Part shown: positions 1 through 28,500 of the stretch, piece by piece
Layout: each line of letters starts with the position of its first letter
Numbering within the stretch: the first letter of the stretch is position 1
Source of the DNA: Glandiceps talaboti
Lineage: Eukaryota; Hemichordata; Enteropneusta; Spengelidae
Length of the DNA: 64,000 bases
Direction of reading: 5' to 3'
NCBI RefSeq assembly: GCF_964340395.1
Contig: NC_135570.1
Coordinates: 11,827,822-11,891,821, forward strand
Position numbers and translations under genes: made by a program
Notes under the pieces: generated by a model
The model's input: only the letters and a program-made list of their open reading frames with translations
The model's database searches: none
What the model was told of the DNA's origin: nothing

Positions 1-2288
1 CTTGTTATTTAAATGGCATACATTTCCTTTATTATAAATCACTTGATAAATCATATACATGTCAATAAAAGTCACCCAGTTATAAATAAGTTCGGAAAGA
101 CTTCTCCTTTAAATCAATAAGTTATACATATCAAATAGATTCTTCTTGTTTATCATTGGAGTCATAATGGTTGAAAAGTTAAAGTGGCCGGCTTGGAATC
201 TGCCGTTTGTTTCTGAATGGCTAAAGTCCTTAAGTAAGATTTGACCCACGATTGTGCCCCAGTCAACCCAGCTGTATATTTGGGGACCTGATAGGATAGA
301 GGTTGCAATGTGAATGCTTTAATCCTATGCACTTATAAAGGCTGCAATGGATTGTATGCTCCTCAGGGAGTTGAGGAAGTATAAAGGGTCATTGTGTTGC
401 TATAGATTGGAACCAGGGGTAATAATTGTTAATTGCTTTGAGCACTCATGTGAAAATGAACATTATTATTCACTCTCATCGGTAAAATTGCACTTGTATT
501 CTTTGATACATTTTTACAAAAAAATTCTGAGATTAAAATAAACACATCAACACATTATGATAAAGGTTAGTGAAGACTGTTGGCACTAAGTTTTACAAAA
601 TCAAGAGTTTGAAATTCATCAGTACAGCCATAATGATATCCTAATAGCATGTGTAAATACACAGTGACAGTTCTACCAGTTATTAGAGTAGACGCTGATT
701 CTGTATTTTCTAGGAATACTCTGAATACAATATGAAACAAAGTAATCACCAAGAACCGTAAAGTTACAGACAAAATGCTTTTAAATCTGCTCTTAGCTTC
801 AACTTGAACATTTTCTTTAAAACTTTTTGTTAGAGGCAATGACTTACTCCTAATATCATACACTGTGAACAGTATTGAATCACCTGTGGGTATTTGTGTA
901 GCTGTATACACTTATCAAATCAAGTTGATTAGGGGGTCCAAATCTTAAAATCAGCACCCTCAACACAATAACAATTTCAACCTCTTACAGTACTACATAC
1001 TGATCAAATTTAGCTCTACTCAACCCTGGCTTGGTTTCTGTGACTCTAATTGCGCCCTAATATTGGATGTCAGACTCTAAAGGGTTAATATGTAAAATTT
1101 CTCGTTACTAGTGAATATGTTGTCCAAAAAAAACCCAAGCCAGTTACAGCTAGTTCAGCTTTAATGTATACTACACTTCTTGTGACTTGGGGTTGAGACA
1201 AAAAGTGAAACATTTCCGTAAATATATTTGCAGTGAAAGTACATGTACTTTCAAATGCAGTACAAGTTACAAACTGGAACATCACAAATAACTCACAGTA
1301 CATTAGCACTAAACTAGTACTCAGACTCACTGTGTGCCATTTTTTCTGTAAATGATTTTGAGACAGATGATAACGTTCAGCAAATTTTGGTTCATTTTTC
1401 ACTCACAGCTGTTCTGTATTGCACACTATCTAGACATGTTTTATTAAAAGTATCAACATTTTCACCACTGGGGGCGCTCTTCACCCTTCAATGTACTGTA
1501 GAGATTGAAAATCACCTTGATGCTTGCAAGCATGTTTACTAAGCGGTTGTGTTACATCACTAGCTCTGTATCTCTTATTTCTCTCATACCCATGAGATAC
1601 GAGAGAAACGAAAGTCAACGATGTTACACAAGCATGCATTAAATAGGCAATATGCTTGCGTACAAACTACAACATTTCACACACCTAAACCAAAACCTGA
1701 GAATTTCTGAGCTCCAAAGTCCTGACAGTTTAGTACTGTTACATTAATTAAAATAATAATTAAAAATTAAAAATGTGGGAAAGTATGAGAAGTAAACCTG
1801 AGGAGAATGACACAACATAATCACACACCTTAAAATAAACTGTAAATTGAAAGTATGTCAGTTTTAAGCTAGGAGTACCAGATTTTGATAGTTTATTGCA
1901 TCATTGTGAACCTCTGTATGGAAAAGAAATAACAATGTCTCTGAAAATTAAAATATCTTGTAAATAAGAATAAACAATATCTTGTCTGGCATAAATTATT
2001 CTTAAAAATGTTTTATAACACAGAGAGATAAATCACTGTATTTGTTCAAAGTTCAAAGTATTTGTGACTCATATGTTATTATTATGTATCGTAAACAAAC
2101 AAACATTATACCCTAACCTTTGACCTATGTCTAAGAAATAGACTTCTCTATTTGCATAATGGACGTAATATATAAATTAATGTTAATAACCACTAGTATA
2201 ATGTTTGTCAAGCACGGAACAAATAATGATGCCCTTTTGTATCCATGGAAACATTTTTGTATCCATGGTGATGCTCTGTCACATCCTT
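1..2288. other. Intergenic, 3' of the ABCG2-like gene
   Basis: No gene was found. The minus strand should carry the transporter's 3' UTR just left of 2289; a possible AATAAA (TTTATT on plus at 1892-1897) lies about 395 bases after the stop. About 795-1000 is a minus-strand copy of a dispersed repeat also seen near 27.1, 56.9 and 61.8 kb. Confidence 0.5.
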
Positions 2289-19161
<16,873 letters not shown>

Positions 19162-19595
19162 CTGTTGTGTTAATCAGGGGAAAATGCTCTGTATTGAATG
19201 TGCCGACGCGACGTCAAGCACAATGGTTTTGCAAAGTCAATGGACGTAGTGGTTACCCTTGAAACTATTAATGTATAATCAGACCATACAATGATACATC
19301 GTATCTCATTCGTCATCAATGGTCTGTTGACGTGTTGTCATATTTACATATTTTACGTAACAGGGATACACGTCCACCAGAAGAGTAAAGTGACAACAAA
19401 CACGATATTACCTGCTCGCAAACGCGATAGGTGGTCGTGTTCCTTTCCAGTGACATTTCATTCGCTCCGCAACTCCCTAGACCGCGCCGCGCTGTCCTGT
19501 CGTCTCGACTCTGTCCGTATACGCACCACCGGTACACTACCGCTGTGGCTACAACAGAGTTTGACCCTAAGACAGGTCACCGACGCGACACAGCG

Positions 19596-19603
19596 TTTAT
19601 ATA
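19596..19603 (-). promoter_or_regulatory. TATA box of the ABCG2-like gene
   Basis: The minus strand reads CTATATAAACGC here, a strong TATA box, followed by a CpG-rich stretch (about 19390-19600). Transcription would start near 19565-19570, giving a 5' leader of about 400 bases without an intron before the ATG at 19161. The start site itself is inferred. Confidence 0.55.
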
Positions 19604-21607
19604 GCTATGACCTCTATAGGGGTCATGCACTCTCGCTTTCACACTGTGAGTTCATCTGAGGAGTCTGATAGTAATACTAAGGCCCATTACTTGGACTGAA
19701 TGGGCAAATAACCCATTTTAGCAAAGAATTAGGCCATTATGATTTAGGACTTACACTTTAACCATATGAAAAATGCACAGCTGACCATAGTCCTGCTTGC
19801 AGACGGTGCACTGGTCGCGAGATACATACAATGTAGTTTGCTCACCGAGGTATCTCGACAGCGCAGTAAAGACTGGGGCTAGGACTAGTAGGAGATACAA
19901 CCAGCTAATCTCGACAGCGCAGTAATTTCCCTCCCAAGGACGACTGTAACTTTTGTGGAAAATGAATAAATAAAAGATCCATGTCTGATCCGCTGATATT
20001 GAAAGTACGTAAAGATGTAAGAAAAAAGTCTAAGCTTATATATCCCGAAATGTAGCCTAAAAATAATAATCACAATAACTCTTTTGGAAAGTGAAGTGAA
20101 CCTTCTATTTTAGTTTATACTAGTCCAACAGGTTTTGGACGAAGAATCTCCGGGAAGAATTTTAAGCTCTGCCTGAGTTGAACGTGCGGGTCGTGCGACA
20201 GGGTATAGGCGTGTATCGATAGGGCACACACTAGTTTGTTTGTTTCAATGTTTGTTTGTTTGTTTGTTTGTTTGTGTTACAGTTTTTATGCCAAAGGAGA
20301 TATATGCGGCCTATCAGTTTTCTTTCAAAGTGCCGCACATCTCATCAATGGTGTATGCTACTGCTTTTATCAGGTAAATACCTAGAGGCTGTCGACTGTC
20401 GTCCGTGCCTCTTTTGCTACGTTTCATCTAAATCAAAGTCATCGCATCGCTCCGTAGCACTGGATACTAATGCGTACCACAGACAAGTATATCTTCTTAG
20501 TTGTCTGTGTGCGTACTGATAGGAACTGCGATCATTGCCGAAGGCACGAACTGTGAGTGCCGAAGGCACGATAAATATTTAAATTACGTCTATCCATGTA
20601 AATTTAGAATTGCAATGTCTAGGTTTCGTTGTTCCTCTCATGATCTGAATATTGAGAGAGGAAGACATCAAAAAAAAAAAAAACCTTATGTTATTGTAAC
20701 TTCTGTATCTTAGACAATGTTTGCATTAATATAGAAAACGTGTATCATTTCTTAGCATTTATATTATGTCCTTGTTATGATGAGCTGAGAAGGAAATTCC
20801 TCCTAAGATAGTTTTACGAAAACCCTTCAGTTGATAAATATATGTCACTGCTGGTAAGGTCACAAAATGTCACAAAGTTAAATGATCGCGCTGGCATGTT
20901 TCATTTACTTTTCTTTCAAAATGAGAACCTAAATTTCATATACAGTACTTCCGTTATCTTTTCTGAACTGTATATTTTGTGTTGTACAAGCTCTTTGAAC
21001 ATGTGGCCTTCATTGCAAATAAACTATCTATAATTCTAGTTTACACTGATAATTTTGTTTTCCCCCAAGACCCTTCGATATCTCACAGAAAACGTCAAGC
21101 GAATTGCAAATTGGATCTGTAACCTTGTTATTAACTTACGCGGTGATATCATCGTTATTGTGTCACTGTCTTCAAATTCTTTCGAAGTTTACGACAAAGC
21201 TACCCGATACTCAACGTCACTATACAGGTGTACGCCGTAAGTACACTGCTAATGTTTCGCCAGCGCAAAAATTTGCACTGTTTTTTTGTGGGTTTTTTTT
21301 TGCGAGGCTACATGATGAGTCCACTATCACTGCATTTGAAACAATATAATAAAAATCGATGTAGTAGACGGCTATTTATTCACTTTTAATATTCCCCATT
21401 TTTTGTTAAATTGTCCATTGTATGCGTATTAGGTCATGTTCACCTTTTGCTCTTGGTTACCTAAGACCAAAGCTTGAAGATGATGTAATTATTTACAAAA
21501 CCGTCACAATTTCAGCAAAAAACCCAGAGATAATAGTGAATAAATAGCCAACTGAACATACATTTTGGGGGAAATGTAAATTTACCTGAAATAAAACACG
21601 TTCTCAC

Positions 21608-21637
21608 CTTTTCGTTTTTCTCAATTTGCGTACTCAT
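21608..21637 (-). CDS. ABCG2: Possible alternative first coding exon of the ABCG2-like gene
   Basis: On the minus strand an ATG at 21637 opens ten codons (M-S-T-Q-I-E-K-N-E-K) and is followed at once by a GTGAG donor. The main start codon at 19161 is directly preceded by ...AACACAACAG, a usable acceptor with a branch-point-like CTGATTAAC upstream. Splicing the two would be in frame and would extend the N-terminus by 10 residues. An in-frame ATG at 21664 would extend it by 19. A TATATAC motif lies about 30 bases upstream. This is inferred from signals only; no transcript evidence is available. Confidence 0.35.
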
Positions 21638-21699
21638 GTTAGACCCTTGTCCTCTCCAGTCCATGCCGTTGAAATGTAGGACCTGCTCACCTTGATAGA

Positions 21700-21706
21700 G
21701 TATATA
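21700..21706 (-). promoter_or_regulatory. TATA-like motif before the possible alternative first exon
   Basis: TATATAC on the minus strand, about 28-35 bases upstream of the short exon candidate at 21608-21637. It would make a second promoter for the transporter gene. This is a weak call because short AT-rich motifs are common in this window. Confidence 0.25.
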
Positions 21707-22531
21707 GATATGTCTAGGTGTTGAACAGTCACGTGTGCATAATATCCTGCCGAAGGTAACTGTAGCACACTTCTACATAAAGGGCTCTGTTTCAGTCCCA
21801 AGTCATCGCATTAATCTTATCTAAACAGTTGATATATAACTAAATGATTTGTGACGTGGGACTATTGTTTTGTGGACCTTTTTTTTCTGCCAAACAATGT
21901 TTTTCACATATAGATTTTAATTTTTATCCTAAGTGGGCCTTTAAATTTCCAACCATAACTTGACCGTTTAGTATCTATCCAAATTGATTGATATTGTAAC
22001 TGATCAACAATATCAGCAAGTATATGGGCTGTGAATGGTTTTGTCTGGTCATTAGCAAACACAAATAAGTAACTATGATATAAGTCATTATAGGGAGGGG
22101 TTCCATATTACCACAGCGACGGTTATAGACAGCAGACAAATTGTGTGCATTGATTTATATTATATTGCAGTCTGCAGATTATATCCCCTCCACTGGTGGA
22201 TGCCAGATTTATAGCAGAGAGGCCTAGGGTGTCGGTGAGACATTGAGAATAGCATGGATAGGTCAAAATATGGAGGTAGGACATTTTGGATGATTGAAAT
22301 GGGGCGAGCGGAAAGGGAGGGGAGGAGAGGGGTGGTTGACGAAATTCAGTGTCAATGAACCTTCTTAAAAGTTAGATTCATTGGGCAAACCAACAGATAC
22401 CCACAGAGTTAAATTTACATGTCAATAGATATGGATAGTTAGCTGAACCACAAACAAAAGCAGACGGTGTCAATATTTTTAAGTTTACTTCATAACGATA
22501 GGAGTTAAGCCAGAAAGGGGGACAAACAGAC

Positions 22532-22532
<1 letters not shown>

Positions 22533-22619
<87 letters not shown>

Positions 22620-22633
22620 ACAGACAGACAGAC

Positions 22634-22672
<39 letters not shown>
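22533..22672. repeat. Microsatellite (CAGA)n-(GGCA)n-(CAGA)n
   Basis: Two CAGA runs around a central GGCA run. Flanked on both sides by a short direct duplicate, TTTAAGTTTACTTCATAACG / CTTAAGTTTACTTAATGACG, followed by ATAGGAGTTAAGCC. Confidence 0.95.
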
Positions 22673-22673
<1 letters not shown>

Positions 22674-24179
22674 CCTTAAGTTTACTTAATGACGATAGGA
22701 GTTAAGCCGATGATACAATCGGATATGAATAAGGGGTAAAACATTTTAATGTGAGGGGGGTGAGAGGGAATTTAAATGTAAATGTGCAATATATATTATT
22801 AACGGCATCAATTTAAATTGATTAAGTTTAAAATGTTTGAACCACACCATACAGACATTGGATTACATCTCATCAGATCAGAAGAAAGACTGGGGGAGGG
22901 GGGAGGGGGGGGGAGGAAGAAGTAGCTGCTGTCTGTCAAACGGAAGGGACTGTCTAAGACAGAATTCGAATGATTCAAAAACATACTTTTTTTCTCCTGT
23001 CCCATCCCTTTCCACTGACCACAGCCATGCGCTAAAACTTCGACTGTCATGAAGATTCCAAACACACTGACTTTTTTTCAGCATGTTTATAAAAAATCCA
23101 TCAACCACTGCACTGTGACACGAGCTCATGTCGATGGTCCGATTTCCATATAGCGGGACATGTTTGTGAGTGCGCCAACAACGGCAAGTCATTCATAAAC
23201 CATAGGAACCTGTCCATACCTAAACTACCTGACTTGAACTACTATCGCTACTACACTGTTTCGCATTTTTTTTTTAAACAACGATATCAAACGAAAATCA
23301 AATGTCAGTTAAGGATAGGGGAATACTGTTACAGTAGTAGTCGTTCAAGTCTGCAGGTAGGCTAGTCCATACCCAGTACGATGAGACTACAGACAAGGAA
23401 AAATATGTCAGTGTTTGAAGTAACAATACATGTATTTTATTGTTTAGAAACAATCTTCAAATAAACCGTCTACGGTTGGCACTTCACTTCACGTTTTCAA
23501 AAATTATAATCTCTCTGTGCTGATGTTGTTTTGACTTTTTTTTTGAAAGATAAGAGAAGCTTTCCTCCATGAGAAAAAAAAAAGTGGTTGGAGTTCTTTG
23601 ATGTAAGATGGTAAAAAACACTTACAATCAAAACTACCCGAAGAGGCATGCGCATAAAGAAGATGAAAAATGTTTATAATTTCTCTGAAATGAGTACACC
23701 TGCGCGGTACGGTTGCCTAGATTCTCGCAGCCAGAGCCTGGGCCACCAGCGGTGAATTTGGGTGGAATCTGTGGAAATATTCGAAATATTTCGGATCGGA
23801 GGGGACTGGGAGTGGGATGATAAAGTATACTATCACGAGATTATAGGTTTAAATAAACAAATGTAAATTTAAGTATATTTCGATATAAAGTACAATTTTT
23901 TTATTGTCATTCAATAGTATACAAATGTAGGTTTACTGGTCATATTCCTTCTGTACGTACCTGCGCGCGCAGGTGAACTAGTAATCTGGGAAGTATGAGT
24001 ATCATGGTACAAATGTACATGATTTGGTTTGGTTGGGAAATCGATGTAATTTTCTCAGATATCAGCTTTACCTATTCACCTGTTGAAAGAATGTGTTTCG
24101 CAGATTCATTGTTTGAAGTGCGACGAATCCGCTCACTTCACACCCACTTCATACGTATCACCGGTGAAGTGTCCATTCG

Positions 24180-24260
24180 TTGACAGCTCAGTGTTGATGT
24201 ACAAAATAGGGTGTTATTAACATGTAACACCACATTTTGTACTTGACACTGAGCTGTTAA
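24180..24260. ncRNA. Near-perfect 75-nt hairpin, possible RNA precursor or small MITE
   Basis: 5' arm ACAGCTCAGTGT...GTACAAAAT...GGTGTTA, loop TTAACATG, 3' arm TAACACC...ATTTTGTAC...ACACTGAGCTGT. The arms are over 30 nt with small bulges, which is pre-miRNA size. It lies 1.3 kb upstream of eIF4E. The near-perfect pairing right out to TTGACAGC/GCTGTTAA also fits a tiny inverted-repeat element. No known miRNA was recognised. Confidence 0.35.
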
Positions 24261-24485
24261 TCTGATTAAAATGTTATGTGGTTGGACTGGAGGCGATCGC
24301 TCCCGCAACAACAAGATCGAAAAAAAACAACGCTAAACGAAAGAAATATAGGTAAATCTCAGACTTGTAAAGAGATCGAACTGTCCTCACTACGTCAGAC
24401 TTTAATCAGATTCTGAATGGGGGCATTTGATGAAAATTTACGAGTCAAACGCTTGATGGTAATTCGAAACAAACAAAAACACATG

Positions 24486-24704
24486 ACATACATACATACA
24501 TACATACATACATACATACATACATACATACATACATACATACATACATACATACATACATACATACATACATACATACATACATACATACATGCATGCA
24601 TGCATGCATGCATGCATGCATACATACATACATACATACATGCATGCATGCATGCATGCATACATACATACATACATACATACATACTGACATACATACA
24701 TACT

Positions 24705-24740
<36 letters not shown>

Positions 24741-25013
24741 TGCATGCACGCACACAGATAGACATACATACATACCTACCTACCTACACACACACATACA
24801 TACATACATACATACAGACAGACATGCACACACACAGACAGACATACATACATACATACATACATACATACATACATACATACATACATACATACATACA
24901 TACATACATACATACATACATACATACATACATACATACATACATACATACATACATACATACATACATACATACATACATACATACATACATACATACA
25001 TACATACATACAT
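24486..25013. repeat. (CATA)n microsatellite with CATG, CAGA and CACA patches, about 530 bp
   Basis: Long CATA runs with inserted GCAT and CAGA runs. ORFs on both strands over it are artefacts. It lies 0.5 kb upstream of the eIF4E start. Confidence 0.97.
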
Positions 25014-25439
25014 AGAACGAACAAAAGCCCAATAAAATAAAAATGTGTTCATGAAAAACATGTTTTTTAGGTTTCACTGCAATCGAAACCCAGTTTTATT
25101 ATGTTGGAGACTATCATATTAAAAGCCAAATTCTGATTAAGATTAATTTTAAATGTGAACCTGTATTCAATAGGCTCCAATAAAGATTGAATTGTCCCAA
25201 TATTTGATAACTATGAAATAATATTTGTACCAATTTCAAATTTGAGTGAAAATGTGTTAATTTATCAAGATATAAAAAATGGTGATGATGCAATGTCAGG
25301 TCGACTTGATTTAAAAGGTTGTCCAGATTTACCGTCGTATGTTTGATTATTTCATCCGAGATTTTCTCAACATATTACAATGTAGTTCTCTTCAAAGGTA
25401 ACGTTTATGATTGGATACTACGATCTATACATGAATTTT

Positions 25440-25528
25440 GTCTTGTCAGTCACCGTCGTCAACGCATGCGTGCTGAGGTCACCGGTAACATGTGACTCAA
25501 ACGCCATATTGGAACTTCCTATAGCAAA
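25440..25528 (+). promoter_or_regulatory. Probable eIF4E promoter / 5' leader
   Basis: A CpG-containing stretch directly upstream of the eIF4E start codon. It holds GCCATATTGG (YY1-like core) and GGAACTTCC (back-to-back ETS-like GGAA cores) within 20 bases of each other. No TATA box is seen at the right distance, which fits a housekeeping gene. Motif calls only. Confidence 0.4.
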
Positions 25529-28500
25529 ATGGCGACCGAGCAAGTTGAAGTAACAGGAGAAAAGGTAATGATACTGATATTTTGAGAGCTACCATTAGAA
25601 TTTTTCAGTTTTACTGGTTACTAAAGACGCCTTTATTAACTGCAGATGAAAGAATTGAACAGAATCCCAAAAGTCCAAAAGTATCAGTGATTGTTTCACG
25701 AAATATGCTAACACAGTTGGACATGGAGGTTACACAGAACCCGGCATGTGTTCACGTTCATATCAGCTCTACAGTGTGCAGCATGTAAAAACGTAAAATT
25801 TAGAGTTTCATTCTGAAAACATGTGTCACATTATTTACTGCCAAGTGTTCGCACCCGTAAAAACATCAACGAAACAGTTCAAAGTGTTGATCTGAAAATA
25901 TTTGCTAGGTATGTAACAGCATGTTGAATTTAGGGTATCATTGGAAGCCTGGCCTGTCGGTTTCATTTTTTTTTCCGTTTCAAAATGTTCGTTCTGTTGC
26001 AACGAACACAGTTTACGTAAGTTTTACATTACACATGGACCAAATTTTCTAAATAATTTTTAGAAAACGTGTTTTGGGTTCAAAACAGCACAACCATGTG
26101 TTCACACTTGAATGAAACAAAATTTTCATTGATGACAATACAATAGCGATTTGTCAATATAAATTATTCTTTAGAAAGAATAACACGACAGTTATAACTA
26201 AATGTCACCCAACGTGATTTCAACTTGGACGCCAGAATGCAAACCATGCCATGAATAACTTAGTATTTGTCAAGTGTGTACAGAGAAATAAAACTGCATC
26301 CATGTCACTTTTTCGCTGGAGAGCTTGATATTTTTCAAAGGGACTTTGTTACTTCATTTGAGCATCCCCTCTAAGATCTATGAATGATTGGTCACACCAG
26401 ACTCAGTCTCAATTTAATGTTTTTCCTTTCTCTATTTAAAATTTGACACCAAAAGTAAACAGTACTTGGTAGTTTGGACACGAATTCCAAATAGTGTAAA
26501 TAATTTTGAACTGTGATACTTAGTTTGAGATTGAATCATGATAGCGAAATAATATTACCATTATGTATTTGTAAATTAATATTTTTCACCAGCTCAGCAA
26601 TAGTCGAGTCATAACTTTTTGTGTAATGTGATACGGGTTATTTCAATAACTGCTGGTAGGAACCTTAAACATTACCTCCACGGGAACATTATTTTTTATG
26701 CAATGATAACATGTGTGAATGAAGTAGGATATTTGTCATCATACCAGCAATTTTATCAGATGTTGTGTAAGGTTAACCGATAATTTGCTTGAACAGCTTT
26801 CACAAACAAAGCTACTCTGTGTAATATATTAAAGCCTCAATAGTTATAACTGGATTTTTTTTAAAAATCAGACAATATATTTGCTGAAAATTATTGAAAT
26901 ACCAATATTTACACACTTGACATATCATGTGGGTTTATTTTTTTATCTATAAGTAGCACAGTAGTAGGTTGATATTGTGACTGCATTTGGGTACTGATTT
27001 TTAGGTGCGGACCCAAAAATCAATTTGATTTGATGTAAAGCACTATATTATGTGTCTGTTACACAAAAGTTTAGCCACAGGTGATTTATTACTGTACAGG
27101 GAGTATGATACTAGGAGTAAGTCAGTCATTTTATGTACAACAGTCTTTTAAAAATGTTCAAGTTGCAGCTAGTTTGGGTTCACATTGAACAGTTTAAGCA
27201 TACTCTGCTCTTAAGATGGCCTATGATGGGTAGCACATTTGAGAAATCCAACTGTGAATGTAGCTTAGAAACCAGCTGATTAGTTTCATGACTTTCTTGA
27301 ACTAGCGTTGACTCTGGTGTCTGTTATGTGAATGTAGTGTATATTGATAACACACTTTCAGTAATGAAAAATGATATTATGTAATGATATGAAACATATG
27401 TAAGAAATTATTAGAACAGTAGATTGATTATCACAGTGTTTGAATCCTGATGTAAGTGAGGGTGAGAGGAAATAGAGAGAAGAATGGGAGGGAGAGGAAG
27501 GGAGGTAGAGGAGGGCAGGGGGGGGGAGAGGAGAGCAAGAGAGAGGGGAGGTGAATGAAGGGGAATTCAAATGAATTGAAATGTGGTAGAATTTACATCA
27601 CTTCATATTCCTTTAAATTCTAATTCTGGTTTTAGAGTAGGCTGTAGAAAAAGCCTTCTGAACTAAGAAATATCTTAAAGCACACATAAAAATATTGATA
27701 CAGACTCTATGATAGTTAATACGGTCAGCTTAGGTCAGGAAAAATGTCCCTCAAATAAAGAACAATGTTTGTTGTTGGTAGGAAAAAGGGTTTCCTTGTG
27801 AGTTAGCACATAGTAAGTAATAAGGGAATGTAGTTTGTTGTAAGAAATTTGCTGTGTATCAGTGGTGTGCATTGTGCCCGCTAAGATAATTTGACGCGCC
27901 ATTGATGTACAAGTTTCTAGTGACACCAAAATTTGGTTTTCCACTATCTCCTACTATGTTTCTCTCAAGAAATGCAAGTTTTTTCTCATTTTGACTTGCA
28001 ACAAAATTTGGCTATCATTAGAGAACACACTGGTGGTGTGTCAAATTGGCTGAGAGGGCAGTACAGTCAAGTGAAATTTCATGCATATATAGTGTAGTCT
28101 GTCATTTTTGTTGATTTTGGTAAATTTAGTGATAAACTAAATGATTTGTAGGCACACTCCACATAGTATATGATTAGATCCAAACCAATGGCAATGTGAA
28201 GTACCCACAATGATGAATATGTCTAATTTCAATGACAGATATGAAAGGGGAAAAATACACAATGCCCTCCAATTTTTAGCAATATTGTTGGAGGGGAAGG
28301 AGGTGGGGTTTAAGGATGGGTATAATTTCTATAACAATTATAGTTCAAAGTTGAAAGGTTGCATCTCTTGTTGGTACTCATTGATAGAGGGAGTGAGGGT
28401 GGGGATGTTTATCAAATGGGAAAGAGCCAGCTGGTGAAATCTGAGGACACTGTAATATTTTTAATCATCAAAATAGTTGTCATGCTCTAACTTTGCAACA

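Larger units (their letters stand above)
19162..25528. other. Intergenic spacer between ABCG2-like and eIF4E genes
   Basis: Head-to-head spacer. Apart from the promoter motifs, microsatellites and hairpin listed separately, it holds an 18-bp direct repeat (ATCTCGACAGCGCAGTAA at 19852-19869 and 19908-19925) and a GTTT run near 20230-20275. No other exon was recognised. Confidence 0.6.

Noticed and set aside
567-911. 114-codon minus-strand ORF that at first suggested a C2-type domain
   Set aside because: Its 5' half is a minus-strand copy of a dispersed repeat also found at 27.1 and 61.8 kb, so the frame is chance.
24395-25077. His-Thr-Tyr-Ile and Met-Tyr-Val-Cys repeat ORFs
   Set aside because: CATA microsatellite artefact on both strands.
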